From DASZKW01 sp035552775 (lineage in GTDB: Bacteria; Actinomycetota; Acidimicrobiia; Acidimicrobiales; Palsa-688): a stretch of 8,729 bases of DNA. The translations under genes were made by a program, and so were the position numbers. Position 1 is the stretch's first letter. Each line of letters begins with the position of its first letter. The stretch is taken from positions 1 through 8,729 of the forward strand of contig DASZKW010000048.1 of the NCBI GenBank assembly GCA_035552775.1. Reading direction: 5' to 3'. Positions 1-5,769 of the stretch are shown in pieces. The notes beneath the pieces were generated by a model. It saw only the letters and a list, made by a program, of their open reading frames with translations, searched no databases and had not been told where the DNA came from.

Positions 1-305
1 TGGTCGGCGTCGCCCACCTGGGCCGCCAACCCAGCGCCACCCAACAAACCGCGCTCGAATGGCTCTACCCCACCTGCGCCGCCGAAGGCTGCCCCGTCCA
101 AGCCCGCGTCCAACGCGACCACCGCATCGACTGGGCCAAGACTCATCACACCATGCTCGACGAACTCGACTTGCTTTGTGGCCACCATCACGACCTCAAG
201 ACCCGGGCCAACTGGGCCCTCGTTCCGGGCGTCGGTAAGCGCCCCTTTGTACCCCCGACCGACCCCCGCCACCCTGACCACCACCGCCACCCCTGCGCCA
301 CGTGA
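1..305 (+). CDS. HNH endonuclease-domain protein (DUF222/13E12 type), C-terminal fragment
   Basis: This is the 3' end of a gene that begins before the window; the open frame runs from base 3 to the TGA at 303-305 (100 residues). It carries an HNH nuclease signature: a Cys pair in PTCAAEGCPV, then RDHRIDW (the core 'DH' of the motif), then about 20 residues later LLCGHHHDLKT with a third Cys and the final His cluster. This order is the C-terminal HNH domain of the DUF222/13E12-repeat proteins that occur in many copies in actinobacteria. The family is presumed to be metal-dependent DNA endonucleases, sometimes with phage or mobile-element links, but cellular roles are mostly unknown. The tail is rich in His and Pro (RHPDHHRHPCAT). 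Family assignment is fairly sure; the N-terminal half cannot be judged because it is outside the window. Confidence 0.85.
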   Translation, partial: VGVAHLGRQPSATQQTALEWLYPTCAAEGCPVQARVQRDHRIDWAKTHHTMLDELDLLCGHHHDLKTRANWALVPGVGKRPFVPPTDPRHPDHHRHPCAT

Positions 306-382
306 CCCCCACCAGCCACGGCCGGCATTTGCCCCTTCGCCGAGATCGGCGTGTTCTTGGGACCAACTTGGGCACCCGCTCC

Positions 383-412
383 TTGACGCCGCGGACCTCG
401 CACTGGTACGAC
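383..412 (+). promoter_or_regulatory. Candidate sigma70-type promoter of the toxin-antitoxin operon
   Basis: TTGACG at 383-388 is a good -35 box. After an 18-base spacer comes TACGAC at 407-412, a modest -10 box (T, A and the fifth-position A match). Transcription would start near 419-420, leaving a leader of about 18 bases before the antitoxin ATG at 438. This is a pattern match only; the -10 is weak, as is common in GC-rich actinobacteria. Confidence 0.4.
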
Positions 413-421
413 CCCCCGGAC

Positions 422-439
422 GTGGCATTATTGTGGCAT
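422..439 (+). promoter_or_regulatory. Direct-repeat operator candidate for antitoxin autoregulation
   Basis: Two identical 7-base copies of GTGGCAT (422-428 and 433-439) are separated by TATT, giving an 11-base period, about one helical turn. The second copy contains the first two bases of the antitoxin start codon. Ribbon-helix-helix repressors typically bind short tandem half-sites about one turn apart, and antitoxins of this fold usually repress their own operon. The position just downstream of the predicted transcription start fits a repressor site. Its role as operator is inferred. Confidence 0.4.
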
Positions 440-674
440 GAGTAGGGTGCGATTGAGTACCACAGTCGACGAGGATCTTCTGGCCGCTGCCCGTCGGCTG
501 CGCTCGAAGCTGACCGATGCCGCGTTGGTCGACGAAGCGCTCAAGGCGTTGGTCGACCGGCATCGAGCGGCCGAGATCGACGCCGGCTACGCCGCGTACG
601 ACGAGCACCCGCTCGAAGAACCGGACGAGTGGGGGGACCTGGCGTCGTTTCGAAAAGCCGCCGGAGCATCGTGA
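438..674 (+). CDS. Ribbon-helix-helix antitoxin (MazE/VapB-like)
   Basis: A 78-residue protein, the usual size for an antitoxin. Residues about 3-45 look like a ribbon-helix-helix DNA-binding fold: the short strand VRLSTTVDEDLL, then helix AAARRLRSK, a turn, then the second helix LVDEALKALVDRHR. The acidic C-terminal part (about 46-78, with DEHPLEEPDEW) is the expected flexible segment that would wrap and block the toxin. Its stop codon overlaps the toxin start as GTGA at 671-674, which implies translational coupling in a two-gene operon. No clear Shine-Dalgarno sequence precedes the ATG; the region holds the AT-richer direct repeat instead. Likely role: neutralise the downstream MazF-like toxin and repress the operon. 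The subfamily (MazE-like or VapB-like) is not certain from sequence reading, but the toxin partner argues for the MazE type. Confidence 0.82.
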   Translation: MSRVRLSTTVDEDLLAAARRLRSKLTDAALVDEALKALVDRHRAAEIDAGYAAYDEHPLEEPDEWGDLASFRKAAGAS

Positions 675-1000
675 GCCAGCTGCCCGCTCGAGGTGAAGTG
701 TGGTGGTGCGAGTTGTCGGACGTCGGCCGGCGTCCCGTCGTCGTCCTGTCGCGTGACCCCGCCATCCCCCGATTGCGGCGGGCCCTGGTGGCACCGTGCA
801 CGACCACGATTCGCGGCTTGGCCAGCGAGGTGGTGTTGGAAGCGGGCGAGGATCCGGTGCCTCGCCGGTCCGTGATCAACCTCGACGCCATCGAGAGCGT
901 CTCGGTCGCCGTCCTGGTCGAGCGGCTCGGACGGCTGAGCGGCGAGCGGATGCGCCAGGTGTGCACCGCCCTCGAAGTGGCCGTGGACTGTCCTCGCTGA
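671..1000 (+). CDS. mazF: MazF/PemK-family mRNA interferase toxin
   Basis: A 109-residue protein read from GTG at 671, the start chosen because it overlaps the antitoxin TGA by 4 bases and places the conserved RGEVWW strand at residues 7-12; GGAG at 663-666 lies just upstream. An ATG further upstream at 629 would add 14 residues lying inside the antitoxin gene and is less likely. MazF landmarks are in order: RGEVWWCEL (7-15), GRRPVVVLSRD (19-29), and LVAPCTTTIRG (39-49), followed by an INLDAIESV segment and a C-terminal helix. In characterised MazF enzymes an Arg in the loop after the first strands and a Thr or Ser in the PxT region support RNA cleavage; R20/R21 and the T44-T46 run are in the right places. 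The family is sequence-specific endoribonucleases that cut mRNA and sometimes tRNA or rRNA. The target sequence cannot be told from here. Confidence 0.88.
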   Translation: MSQLPARGEVWWCELSDVGRRPVVVLSRDPAIPRLRRALVAPCTTTIRGLASEVVLEAGEDPVPRRSVINLDAIESVSVAVLVERLGRLSGERMRQVCTALEVAVDCPR

Positions 1001-1016
1001 GATGACCCGCCGCGTT

Positions 1017-1058
1017 GGTGCCCTCGCAGGTTCTCGAGGCAGCCGCTCCCACGGCACC
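1017..1058. terminator. Nested hairpin between convergent genes, possible bidirectional terminator
   Basis: An outer stem GGTGCC (1017-1022) pairs with GGCACC (1053-1058); inside it CTCG (1023-1026) pairs with CGAG (1035-1038). It lies in the 77-base gap between the ends of the toxin gene (+) and the DUF427 gene (-). There is no T-tract on either side, so intrinsic termination would be of the GC-rich, non-canonical kind at best. The pairing is seen in the sequence; the function is inferred. Confidence 0.28.
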
Positions 1059-1077
1059 CCGGTACGGCTGATCGGGC

Positions 1078-1452
1078 CTAACGGTCCTCGACCTTCATCT
1101 CCACACGTTCGGGATAGAAGCACATGAGACCCGCAATGCCTTCCGCACCCGCGATCGGGTTCTCGTAGCTCCAGGCGATGCCGTCGAGCATCTCATCCCC
1201 GAGCTGGAGCGACCAGTACGACGCCTGGCCCTTGAAGGGACAGGTCGTCTGGAAGTTGGTGGACCGCAACAAGTCGGTGCGCACGTCCTCGCGTCGCAGG
1301 TAATAGCGGGTCGGGAGACCCGTCTCCTCCAGCAGCACCGGCCGGTCGGACTCCGCCACCTTCGTGCCGTTGACGACCACCTCGACGTGGACGCTCGATG
1401 GGGTGATCGTGATCGTGTGCCCGGGTGCCATGCAAGGTCCAACAGACGACAC
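1078..1452 (-). CDS. DUF427 domain-containing protein
   Basis: A 124-residue protein that matches the small DUF427 family nearly end to end. Family landmarks are visible: HTITITPSSVHVEVVVNGT near the start, TGLPTRYYLRREDVR (44-58), CPFKGQASYW (71-80), AWSYENP (93-99) and FYPERV (112-117). These proteins adopt a small single-domain beta-rich fold; their biochemical role is not established, and they are soluble and cytoplasmic with no signal peptide. The GTG start at 1452 is chosen because GGGGA lies 10 bases upstream on the minus strand; an ATG at 1431 (residue 8) would still leave the whole domain but has no good ribosome site. The gene converges with the toxin gene and is divergent from the membrane-protein gene at 1692. 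Family assignment is secure; function unknown. Confidence 0.88.
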   Translation of the reverse strand: MSSVGPCMAPGHTITITPSSVHVEVVVNGTKVAESDRPVLLEETGLPTRYYLRREDVRTDLLRSTNFQTTCPFKGQASYWSLQLGDEMLDGIAWSYENPIAGAEGIAGLMCFYPERVEMKVEDR

Positions 1453-1691
1453 CTGACGCTATTCCCCGAGGCGGGCGCTCGGCCCGGACGCGACGGATCG
1501 CGGGCAATTCTCCGCGTCGCCCTCGTGGCCGACGCCGATCAGCACCAGGATGGGGGGCGTCTTTCACCTTCTGGGCGTTCAAATGTACTGCGATCGTGGT
1601 ACGCCAACTCGCCCTTCTACCGCGGCGGGCGTACGGCCATAACCAACGCCAGGCCGACGACACGGGACCCAGTCGCCCGCACACTGGTCAC
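1453..1691. other. Divergent intergenic region, presumed to hold two promoters
   Basis: These 239 bases separate the starts of the DUF427 gene (-) and the small membrane-protein gene (+), so both promoters should lie here. Open frames crossing it have arginine- and serine-rich composition with no recognisable domain and look like GC-rich noise. I found no convincing -35/-10 pair on either strand; the best plus-strand candidate (TTCTAC at 1615, CATAAC at 1638) is too weak to call. Confidence 0.35.
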
Positions 1692-2120
1692 ATGGCTTCC
1701 ACGGTCCAAACCGCTTCGCCGCCTCACCTCCCCACCGCCCCCACCACCACTGTCCGCCGGGTGGCGGCGCTCATGGCGGTCGAAGCCCTCTCACTGGCGG
1801 TCGCCTCCGCCTTGCACCTGTCGGGCCAGGTCCACGGTCGATCCGCGCCGTTCGACGCCGACCACGCCGGGATCGCCGAGGCGCTCATCGCCGCCGTCCT
1901 TGGCGCGGCCGTCCTCACCATGTTCCGAGCGCCGGCGCGGGCCCGGGCGGTGGGGATCGCCGCGACCGGTTTCGCCATCATCGGTTTCCTGGTCGGTCTG
2001 AGCATGACCGCCCGCGGCGGCGACCTTCCCGACATCGGGTACCACGTCACCGTGCTGCCCCTCCTGATCGGCAGCCTGGTCGTGCTCGTGCGAGCGGGAC
2101 GGCCGCCGGCGGGCACCTGA
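1692..2120 (+). CDS. Small four-helix integral membrane protein, function unknown
   Basis: A 142-residue protein with four predicted membrane segments: about 24-44 (ALMAVEALSLAVASALHL), 60-78 (GIAEALIAAVLGAAVLTMF), 86-106 (VGIAATGFAIIGFLVGLSM) and 118-134 (VTVLPLLIGSLVVLV). A short cytoplasmic-looking, Ser/Thr/Pro-rich N-terminus of about 20 residues precedes the first helix. Polar landmarks between helices are HLSGQVHG and FDADHAG after helix 1, and ARGGDLPDIGYH before helix 4. Conserved-looking His and Asp residues at membrane edges could bind a ligand or metal, but I do not recognise a functional family. The ATG at 1692 is chosen over a much longer upstream frame because the extra residues are low-complexity and Arg-rich. 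No clear ribosome site is seen. Its stop lies only 5 bases from the stop of the convergent histidine-kinase gene. Confidence 0.72.
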   Translation: MASTVQTASPPHLPTAPTTTVRRVAALMAVEALSLAVASALHLSGQVHGRSAPFDADHAGIAEALIAAVLGAAVLTMFRAPARARAVGIAATGFAIIGFLVGLSMTARGGDLPDIGYHVTVLPLLIGSLVVLVRAGRPPAGT

Positions 2121-2125
2121 CGCCG

Positions 2126-3556
2126 CTACGGCGCAGCCACCGGGGTATTCGGCGACTTGCCCGCCGTCTCCTTATCCTCCGATCGGTCCGCCGCGGCCAT
2201 GCGGATCACCGCCACGAGCCCGGTGGGCGTGGCGGGGCGAAGCTCGACCGAGGCGTCGTTGCGTAGCGCCAACTTCCAGACGATGGCCAGGCCCAGGCCG
2301 CTGTGGCCACCGCTGGTTCCCGGCCCCTGCCAGAAGCGGTCGAACGCCCGGCGCCGGTCGTCGTCGCTCATGCCCGGTCCCTCGTCGATCACCTGCATCT
2401 CCAACCAGCCTGGCTCGAGCCCGAGCAGCTTGACCGAGATCCGGCCGCCTTCGGGACTGGCGTCGAGGGCGTTGGCGAGAAGGTTGTCCAGGATCTGGTC
2501 GAGGTCGCCCGGCACCCACAGCCCGGTCGGCCGCCAATCCCCTTGACGTTGGGCGACCAGCTCGACGCGCCGCTCGTCAGCCAATGCCGACCAGGCGTCG
2601 CAGCGGTCCTCGATCACGTCCTCGACCCCCACGGGGAGCCGCTCGGGTTCGGTGCCGTCAGCGCGGCTCAAGGTGAGCAGCCCGTCGACGATCCGCGACA
2701 GTCGCTGCACTTCGCGCCCCGCAGCCGCCACCCCCTCGGCGGACGGGCTCGGCGAGCCCACCTCCAGGTTCTCCAGCCGCAGGCGCAGGGCGGTGAGGGG
2801 TGATCGCAGCTGGTGGGAGGCGTCGGCCACGAACCGGCTCTGGGCGTCGACCAGCTCCGAGAGGCGGCCGGCCATGTGGTTGAACTGACGGGCGAGTGAT
2901 CGGACCTGTGGCGGCCCGGCATCCGCGTGGGCTCTGGTGGCCAGGTTCCCGTCACCGAGCCGGGCGACGACCGACTCCAGTCGGGCGAGCGGGCGCGACA
3001 GCGAGCGGGCGAGCAGCATCCCCACCAGCCCGGTCAGTAGCAAGATCCCGGCGGCGAAGCCGGCGAGCGCCAGCCAGATGTCGTGGATGCGGTGCTCGGT
3101 CGCCGAGGCGTTCATGCCGAGCAGGACCGCTCCTCGGGGTTGCCTGTCCGCGCTGATCGGCACGGCGGCACTCGCCCAGGCCCGACCTTCGTCAGAGGAA
3201 AAAGAGGTCGCCGACCGCCCGGTCAGGGCGGCTGCCACCAGGGCCCGTTGGGCGCCGGAGGCGTCGTTGTCTTCGTCGCTGTCCGAGGTGGCAGTCACGC
3301 TCCCTGCCGGGTTGATGATGGCGACTTCTTCGCCGGTGCGGGATTGGTACTGGGCCATGACGGCGGTCAGATCGGCGACCCGGCCGTGCTCGGTGTCGTC
3401 GCTGGCCACTACCGCCAGACCGCTCGCTTCGCGCACAACTTGGCCCGCCGTCAGGCCGCGTTCGTGATGGGCGGCCAGCACGGCGAGGGGGATTTCCAGC
3501 ACGACCAGGATCAGCAGGGCCAGGCCGAGGTAGGACAGCACCAGCCGGCGCGTCAT
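2126..3556 (-). CDS. HAMP-containing sensor histidine kinase (orphan in this window)
   Basis: A 476-residue transmembrane kinase with complete architecture: TM1 about 5-29, extracytoplasmic sensor about 30-158, TM2 about 159-182, HAMP linker about 182-235, HisKA dimerisation domain with phospho-acceptor H248 in DASHQLRSPL, and an HATPase_c domain. ATP-site boxes are intact: N-box DQILDNLLANALDAS (N358, N362), G1 DEGPGM (391-396), F-box FDRFW (405-409) and G2 GHSGLGLAIV (417-426). Known role of the family: autophosphorylation on His, then phosphate transfer to a response regulator. None is encoded next to it here: upstream on the same strand is a glycosidase gene, downstream a convergent membrane-protein gene. 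The sensor region has an acidic stretch (SDSDEDNDAS, 91-100) that could bind cations or sense charge, which is inference. A Ser/Lys/Pro tail of about 20 residues follows the kinase domain. GGAG lies 11 bases upstream of the ATG. Confidence 0.93.
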   Translation of the reverse strand: MTRRLVLSYLGLALLILVVLEIPLAVLAAHHERGLTAGQVVREASGLAVVASDDTEHGRVADLTAVMAQYQSRTGEEVAIINPAGSVTATSDSDEDNDASGAQRALVAAALTGRSATSFSSDEGRAWASAAVPISADRQPRGAVLLGMNASATEHRIHDIWLALAGFAAGILLLTGLVGMLLARSLSRPLARLESVVARLGDGNLATRAHADAGPPQVRSLARQFNHMAGRLSELVDAQSRFVADASHQLRSPLTALRLRLENLEVGSPSPSAEGVAAAGREVQRLSRIVDGLLTLSRADGTEPERLPVGVEDVIEDRCDAWSALADERRVELVAQRQGDWRPTGLWVPGDLDQILDNLLANALDASPEGGRISVKLLGLEPGWLEMQVIDEGPGMSDDDRRRAFDRFWQGPGTSGGHSGLGLAIVWKLALRNDASVELRPATPTGLVAVIRMAAADRSEDKETAGKSPNTPVAAP

Positions 3557-3628
3557 CGGCCCCCGGGCTCCGTTGTCTCGGTGGCGGCACCAGTCACGCG
3601 AGGGTCGCCCCGGGCTGGACGCGATCGG

Positions 3629-3666
3629 CCAGGCAGGCAGGGAGCCCCAGGCAGGCAGGGAGCCCC
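3629..3666. repeat. 18-bp tandem repeat, 2.1 copies, upstream of the histidine-kinase gene
   Basis: The unit CCAGGCAGGCAGGGAGCC occurs perfectly at 3629-3646 and 3647-3664, followed by the first two bases of a third copy. Each unit also contains an internal GGCA doublet. It sits 73 bases upstream of the kinase start codon, in the gap behind the first glycosidase gene. The copies are identical, so the duplication is recent or maintained. It might be a slippage product, or two operator sites 18 bases apart. Confidence 0.85.
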
Positions 3667-3673
3667 GCTCCTT

Positions 3674-3685
3674 TCTGGCACCAGA
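3674..3685. repeat. 12-bp dyad TCTGGCACCAGA, possible operator
   Basis: Arms TCTGG (3674-3678) and CCAGA (3681-3685) form a perfect inverted repeat around a two-base centre. The short centre suits a DNA-binding dimer better than an RNA hairpin. It lies in the same gap as the 18-bp tandem repeat, between the first glycosidase gene and the kinase gene. Any regulatory role is inferred. Confidence 0.25.
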
Positions 3686-3730
3686 GGGCGTTCATGGGGC
3701 CGGCCCACGTTCTAATGCGCCGGTCCTCGT

Positions 3731-4912
3731 TCAATGCGGTAGTGAGACGGTGAAGAAGTCCCGGGATTCTTGGGTGGGCCCGAGGTAGCGGTCGGCGGGA
3801 CGCTGCATCTGGGGATACAGCTTGGTGGCGTTGATGAACGTGGGGTCGGCAGAGTTGGGATGGCCGTAGATGTTGAAGGTGACCCATTCGGGGTTGATGT
3901 CGAGCGTCATGGCTCGCACCGCCCCGGCGCGCTGCAGCGACTCGGCCAGGCTGCGGGCGGTCAGGGCGGGACCGGCCACGTAGATCAGGGCGCCGGTGGC
4001 GGTGACGCCGATACCGGAGCGGGCCACCACCGTGTTGGCTCCGAGGGTGGCCCCCCAGAGTCGGGTGTCGTTGTAGGTGGCGTCGGGCGCGGTCTGGCCG
4101 TTGTCGACGATGGGCACCAGGTTTTGCAGCACGGCGGTGACGTTGGGAGCCATGCTGACCTCGCTGCCCCAGATACCGATGTTGATGTGCCCGTCGGCGT
4201 AGATGACCATCGACGCCGCCCCGGGTTGGAGCGGTACCGCCTGGCGGCCGTCGAGGTAGAAGCCGCCGTGGGCGTCTTGCATGCGGAACCCGCCGTTGAA
4301 GGCGGCCACGATGGTGGAGAGGGCGGCGCCGCTGACGTCAGGCGGCTGGGGCCACGACCCGCCCGGTTCCTGCGCGCCGGGGACGAGCGCCACGTGCAGC
4401 CGCGTGGGGTCGATCCACACCGCGGAAGTGATCTGGCCGGTGTAGACATCGTCGGCTCGGAACTGGGCTACGTACATGGCAGGCCCGCCCTGCACCACCG
4501 CCCCGGCCGGCGTCCACTGGCCTTCACCGGGCAGGCCGGGGGTAACCACGAGGGCCACCGGCGCCGGCCGCGGCAGGCCGGAGCTGACCGCGGTGGACGG
4601 GCGCCCGCTGGGCGCCGGCACCGAGTTGAGGGCGGCCGGCCGGCCGCCCTTGGGGGGGATGTGGTGGTTGTAGTAGTACTGCTCGATCTGGTTGGCGATC
4701 AGCGCGGCATGGTGGGAGCGCAGCCAATCGGCCCATTTCGCCTGGAAACTCTGGTTGCCCGGTGTTCGCAGCGCGCCCACCAGGGAAATGGTCACGAGGG
4801 CGACGAGAACCACCCCGATGGCAAGCACCACTGCGATCAGCCGGCGCAGTCGGTACCGACGGCGCGGAGGGAGCGGCGCCCGCTGACGGTAGGCGTCCGG
4901 AAGGGTGTGCAT
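3731..4912 (-). CDS. Membrane-anchored phosphodiester glycosidase (NAGPA/PF09992-type), paralog 1
   Basis: A 393-residue protein with a basic N-terminus (PPRRRYRLRR, 15-24), one strong membrane helix about 25-48, a linker with YYYNHHIPPKGG (79-90), and a C-terminal catalytic-type domain about 123-393. Family landmarks: LPGEGQWTPAG (127-137), AAFNGGFR (203-210), VPLQPGAASMVI (226-237), RSGIGVTATGALIYVAG (298-314), TLDINPEWVTF (336-346) and SRDFF (383-387). The family includes the mammalian 'uncovering enzyme' that removes GlcNAc from a phosphodiester; bacterial members are extracytoplasmic and thought to act on envelope polysaccharide or phosphodiester-linked sugars, but the substrate here is unknown. 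The domain faces outside, tethered by an uncleaved helix or signal-anchor. GGAG lies 11 bases upstream of the ATG. It is divergent from the membrane-protein gene at 5031 and on the same strand as the kinase gene downstream. It is clearly a paralog of the gene at 6545-7660. Confidence 0.85.
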   Translation of the reverse strand: MHTLPDAYRQRAPLPPRRRYRLRRLIAVVLAIGVVLVALVTISLVGALRTPGNQSFQAKWADWLRSHHAALIANQIEQYYYNHHIPPKGGRPAALNSVPAPSGRPSTAVSSGLPRPAPVALVVTPGLPGEGQWTPAGAVVQGGPAMYVAQFRADDVYTGQITSAVWIDPTRLHVALVPGAQEPGGSWPQPPDVSGAALSTIVAAFNGGFRMQDAHGGFYLDGRQAVPLQPGAASMVIYADGHINIGIWGSEVSMAPNVTAVLQNLVPIVDNGQTAPDATYNDTRLWGATLGANTVVARSGIGVTATGALIYVAGPALTARSLAESLQRAGAVRAMTLDINPEWVTFNIYGHPNSADPTFINATKLYPQMQRPADRYLGPTQESRDFFTVSLPH

Positions 4913-5030
4913 CCGCGACCAGTCTCCGACTCCGGCGATGAGCCGACCGCCAGGCGTAGGTAAAGGATCGGCAAAACTTGCGGGTGGCGACCGCGAGCAG
5001 GCGGGATATCACTTCTAGTGTCATGTAGCA
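4913..5030. promoter_or_regulatory. Divergent promoter region
   Basis: These 118 bases separate the start codons of the first glycosidase gene (-) and the His-rich membrane-protein gene (+). Promoters for both should lie here unless leaders extend into genes. The stretch around 4960-5030 is more AT-rich than its surroundings (TAAAGGATCGGCAAAACTTG, then GATATCACTTCTAGTGTCAT), as expected for promoter DNA. I cannot assign a convincing -35/-10 pair for either gene. No Shine-Dalgarno sequence is visible before the plus-strand ATG. Confidence 0.4.
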
Positions 5031-5678
5031 ATGGCCGTGCAGGACAGCCGCGGGGCGCGAACTGGCTATGCCCGGTCGGGGCCCGCCCACGCTCGCGGCG
5101 GGGATTCCGACGCCGGGGTGGAGTCCAACTCCCGGCTCACCGGTTCGACCGCGGCGGTGCTGTTCGTGTTGCTCTTCGCCGAGGGCCTCACCCTGGTGAG
5201 CGTTCGGTCCCTGCTCAGCTGGCATGTGTTCATCGGGATGCTGCTGGTGCCGCCGGTGCTGCTCAAGATCGGGTCCACCGGATGGCGATTCGTCCGCTAC
5301 TACCGCGGCGCCCCCGCCTATCGGCGCAAGGGGCCGCCCCCTCTACTGCTGCGTCTGCTCGGCCCGGTCGTGGTGGTCCTGACCGTACTGCTCTTCGCCA
5401 GCGGCATCGGCCTCGTCCTGGCGCCGCACTCGTTGCGCCACACCCTGAAGTTCGCCCACACCGCGAGTTTCGTGCTGTGGCTCGGGGCGATGACCATCCA
5501 CGTCCTCGGCCACCTGGTCGAGACGGCCCGGCTGGCCCCGCTCGACTGGGCCCGCCGCACCCGCCATGACGTGGCCGCGGCCGGCGCCCGCCAGTGGGCC
5601 CTGGCCGGCAGCCTGGTGGCCGGCGCCGTGCTCGGGTTCGTGACGCTGGGCCCGGCCTCGAACTACCTCCACGCTTGA
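5031..5678 (+). CDS. Multi-helix membrane protein with conserved-type His residues, possible b-type haem protein
   Basis: A 215-residue protein with a polar N-terminus (about 1-37) and about five membrane segments: 38-58, 62-82, 106-131, 140-160 and 188-206. Histidines sit in or at the ends of helices: H65 in LLSWHVFIGM (helix 2), H143 and H157 fourteen residues apart in helix 4 (KFAHTASFVLW and MTIHVLGHLVE), plus H133, H137 and H161. Spaced His pairs in helices are typical of cytochrome b561/ferric-reductase-like membrane cytochromes, so haem binding is a reasonable inference, but no diagnostic motif proves it. A basic loop WRFVRYYRG...YRRKGPPP (85-104) should face the cytoplasm. It is followed 49 bases later by the GT51 gene on the same strand. 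If it is a cytochrome, the NuoF-like gene in the same neighbourhood could be related to electron supply; that is speculative. Confidence 0.72.
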   Translation: MAVQDSRGARTGYARSGPAHARGGDSDAGVESNSRLTGSTAAVLFVLLFAEGLTLVSVRSLLSWHVFIGMLLVPPVLLKIGSTGWRFVRYYRGAPAYRRKGPPPLLLRLLGPVVVVLTVLLFASGIGLVLAPHSLRHTLKFAHTASFVLWLGAMTIHVLGHLVETARLAPLDWARRTRHDVAAAGARQWALAGSLVAGAVLGFVTLGPASNYLHA

Positions 5679-5707
5679 CCAGGCCCCCGGGGCCCCCGGT
5701 CGCCTGG
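5679..5707 (+). terminator. GC-rich stem-loop after the His-rich membrane-protein gene
   Basis: CCAGGC (5679-5684) pairs with GCCTGG (5702-5707), starting directly after the TGA. The loop is itself full of C and G runs (CCCCCGGGG) that can form alternative inner pairs. There is no T-run after it, so it may be a weak terminator, a processing signal or simply GC-rich sequence. It lies in the 49-base gap before the GT51 gene. Confidence 0.28.
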
Positions 5708-5727
5708 GACTTGGCCTTTCGCCCCAT

Positions 5728-5769
5728 ATGAGCTCAGGGTCAGACACCATGAGTTCAGGGTCGGACACC
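5728..5769 (+). repeat. 21-bp tandem duplication containing the start codon
   Basis: Bases 5728-5748 and 5749-5769 are near-identical 21-base units differing at two positions (C/T and A/G). Each begins with ATG and encodes MSSGSDT, so the gene starts MSSGSDTMSSGSDT. The first ATG has no ribosome site (CCTTTCGCCCCAT precedes it), while the second has AGGG nine bases upstream, supplied by the first copy. Each unit also contains GGGTC(A/G)GACACC. Confidence 0.85.

Noticed and set aside
178..441. Plus-strand open frame across the end of the HNH gene and the following gap
   Set aside because: It is Pro/Thr/Arg-rich, overlaps the HNH frame that carries the nuclease motif, and has no domain signature.
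587..1123. Minus-strand frames opposite the toxin-antitoxin genes
   Set aside because: They run antisense to two well-supported overlapping genes and show no domain features.
1615..1643. Promoter-like TTCTAC/CATAAC pair before the four-helix membrane protein
   Set aside because: The -35 matches the consensus at only two positions, so it is not distinguishable from chance.
1425..1691. An N-terminal extension of the four-helix membrane protein from an ATG at 1425
   Set aside because: The extra 89 residues are Arg-rich and unstructured-looking, overlap the DUF427 start, and the ATG at 1692 gives a compact protein of normal layout.
3629..3666. CRISPR-like array in the short tandem repeat
   Set aside because: The units are directly adjacent with no spacers, only two copies exist, and no cas genes are near.
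3594..3695. A 33-codon minus-strand frame containing GLPACLGLPACL, as a leader peptide gene
   Set aside because: It has no ribosome site before its ATG, and its composition is explained by the 18-bp tandem repeat. I mention it only as one option under the repeat finding.
3770..4963. A 397-codon open frame on the plus strand across the whole first glycosidase gene
   Set aside because: It is antisense to a gene with clear family motifs and a membrane helix. Its product is Gly/Arg/His/Val-rich with no recognisable domain, the usual mirror frame of a high-GC gene.
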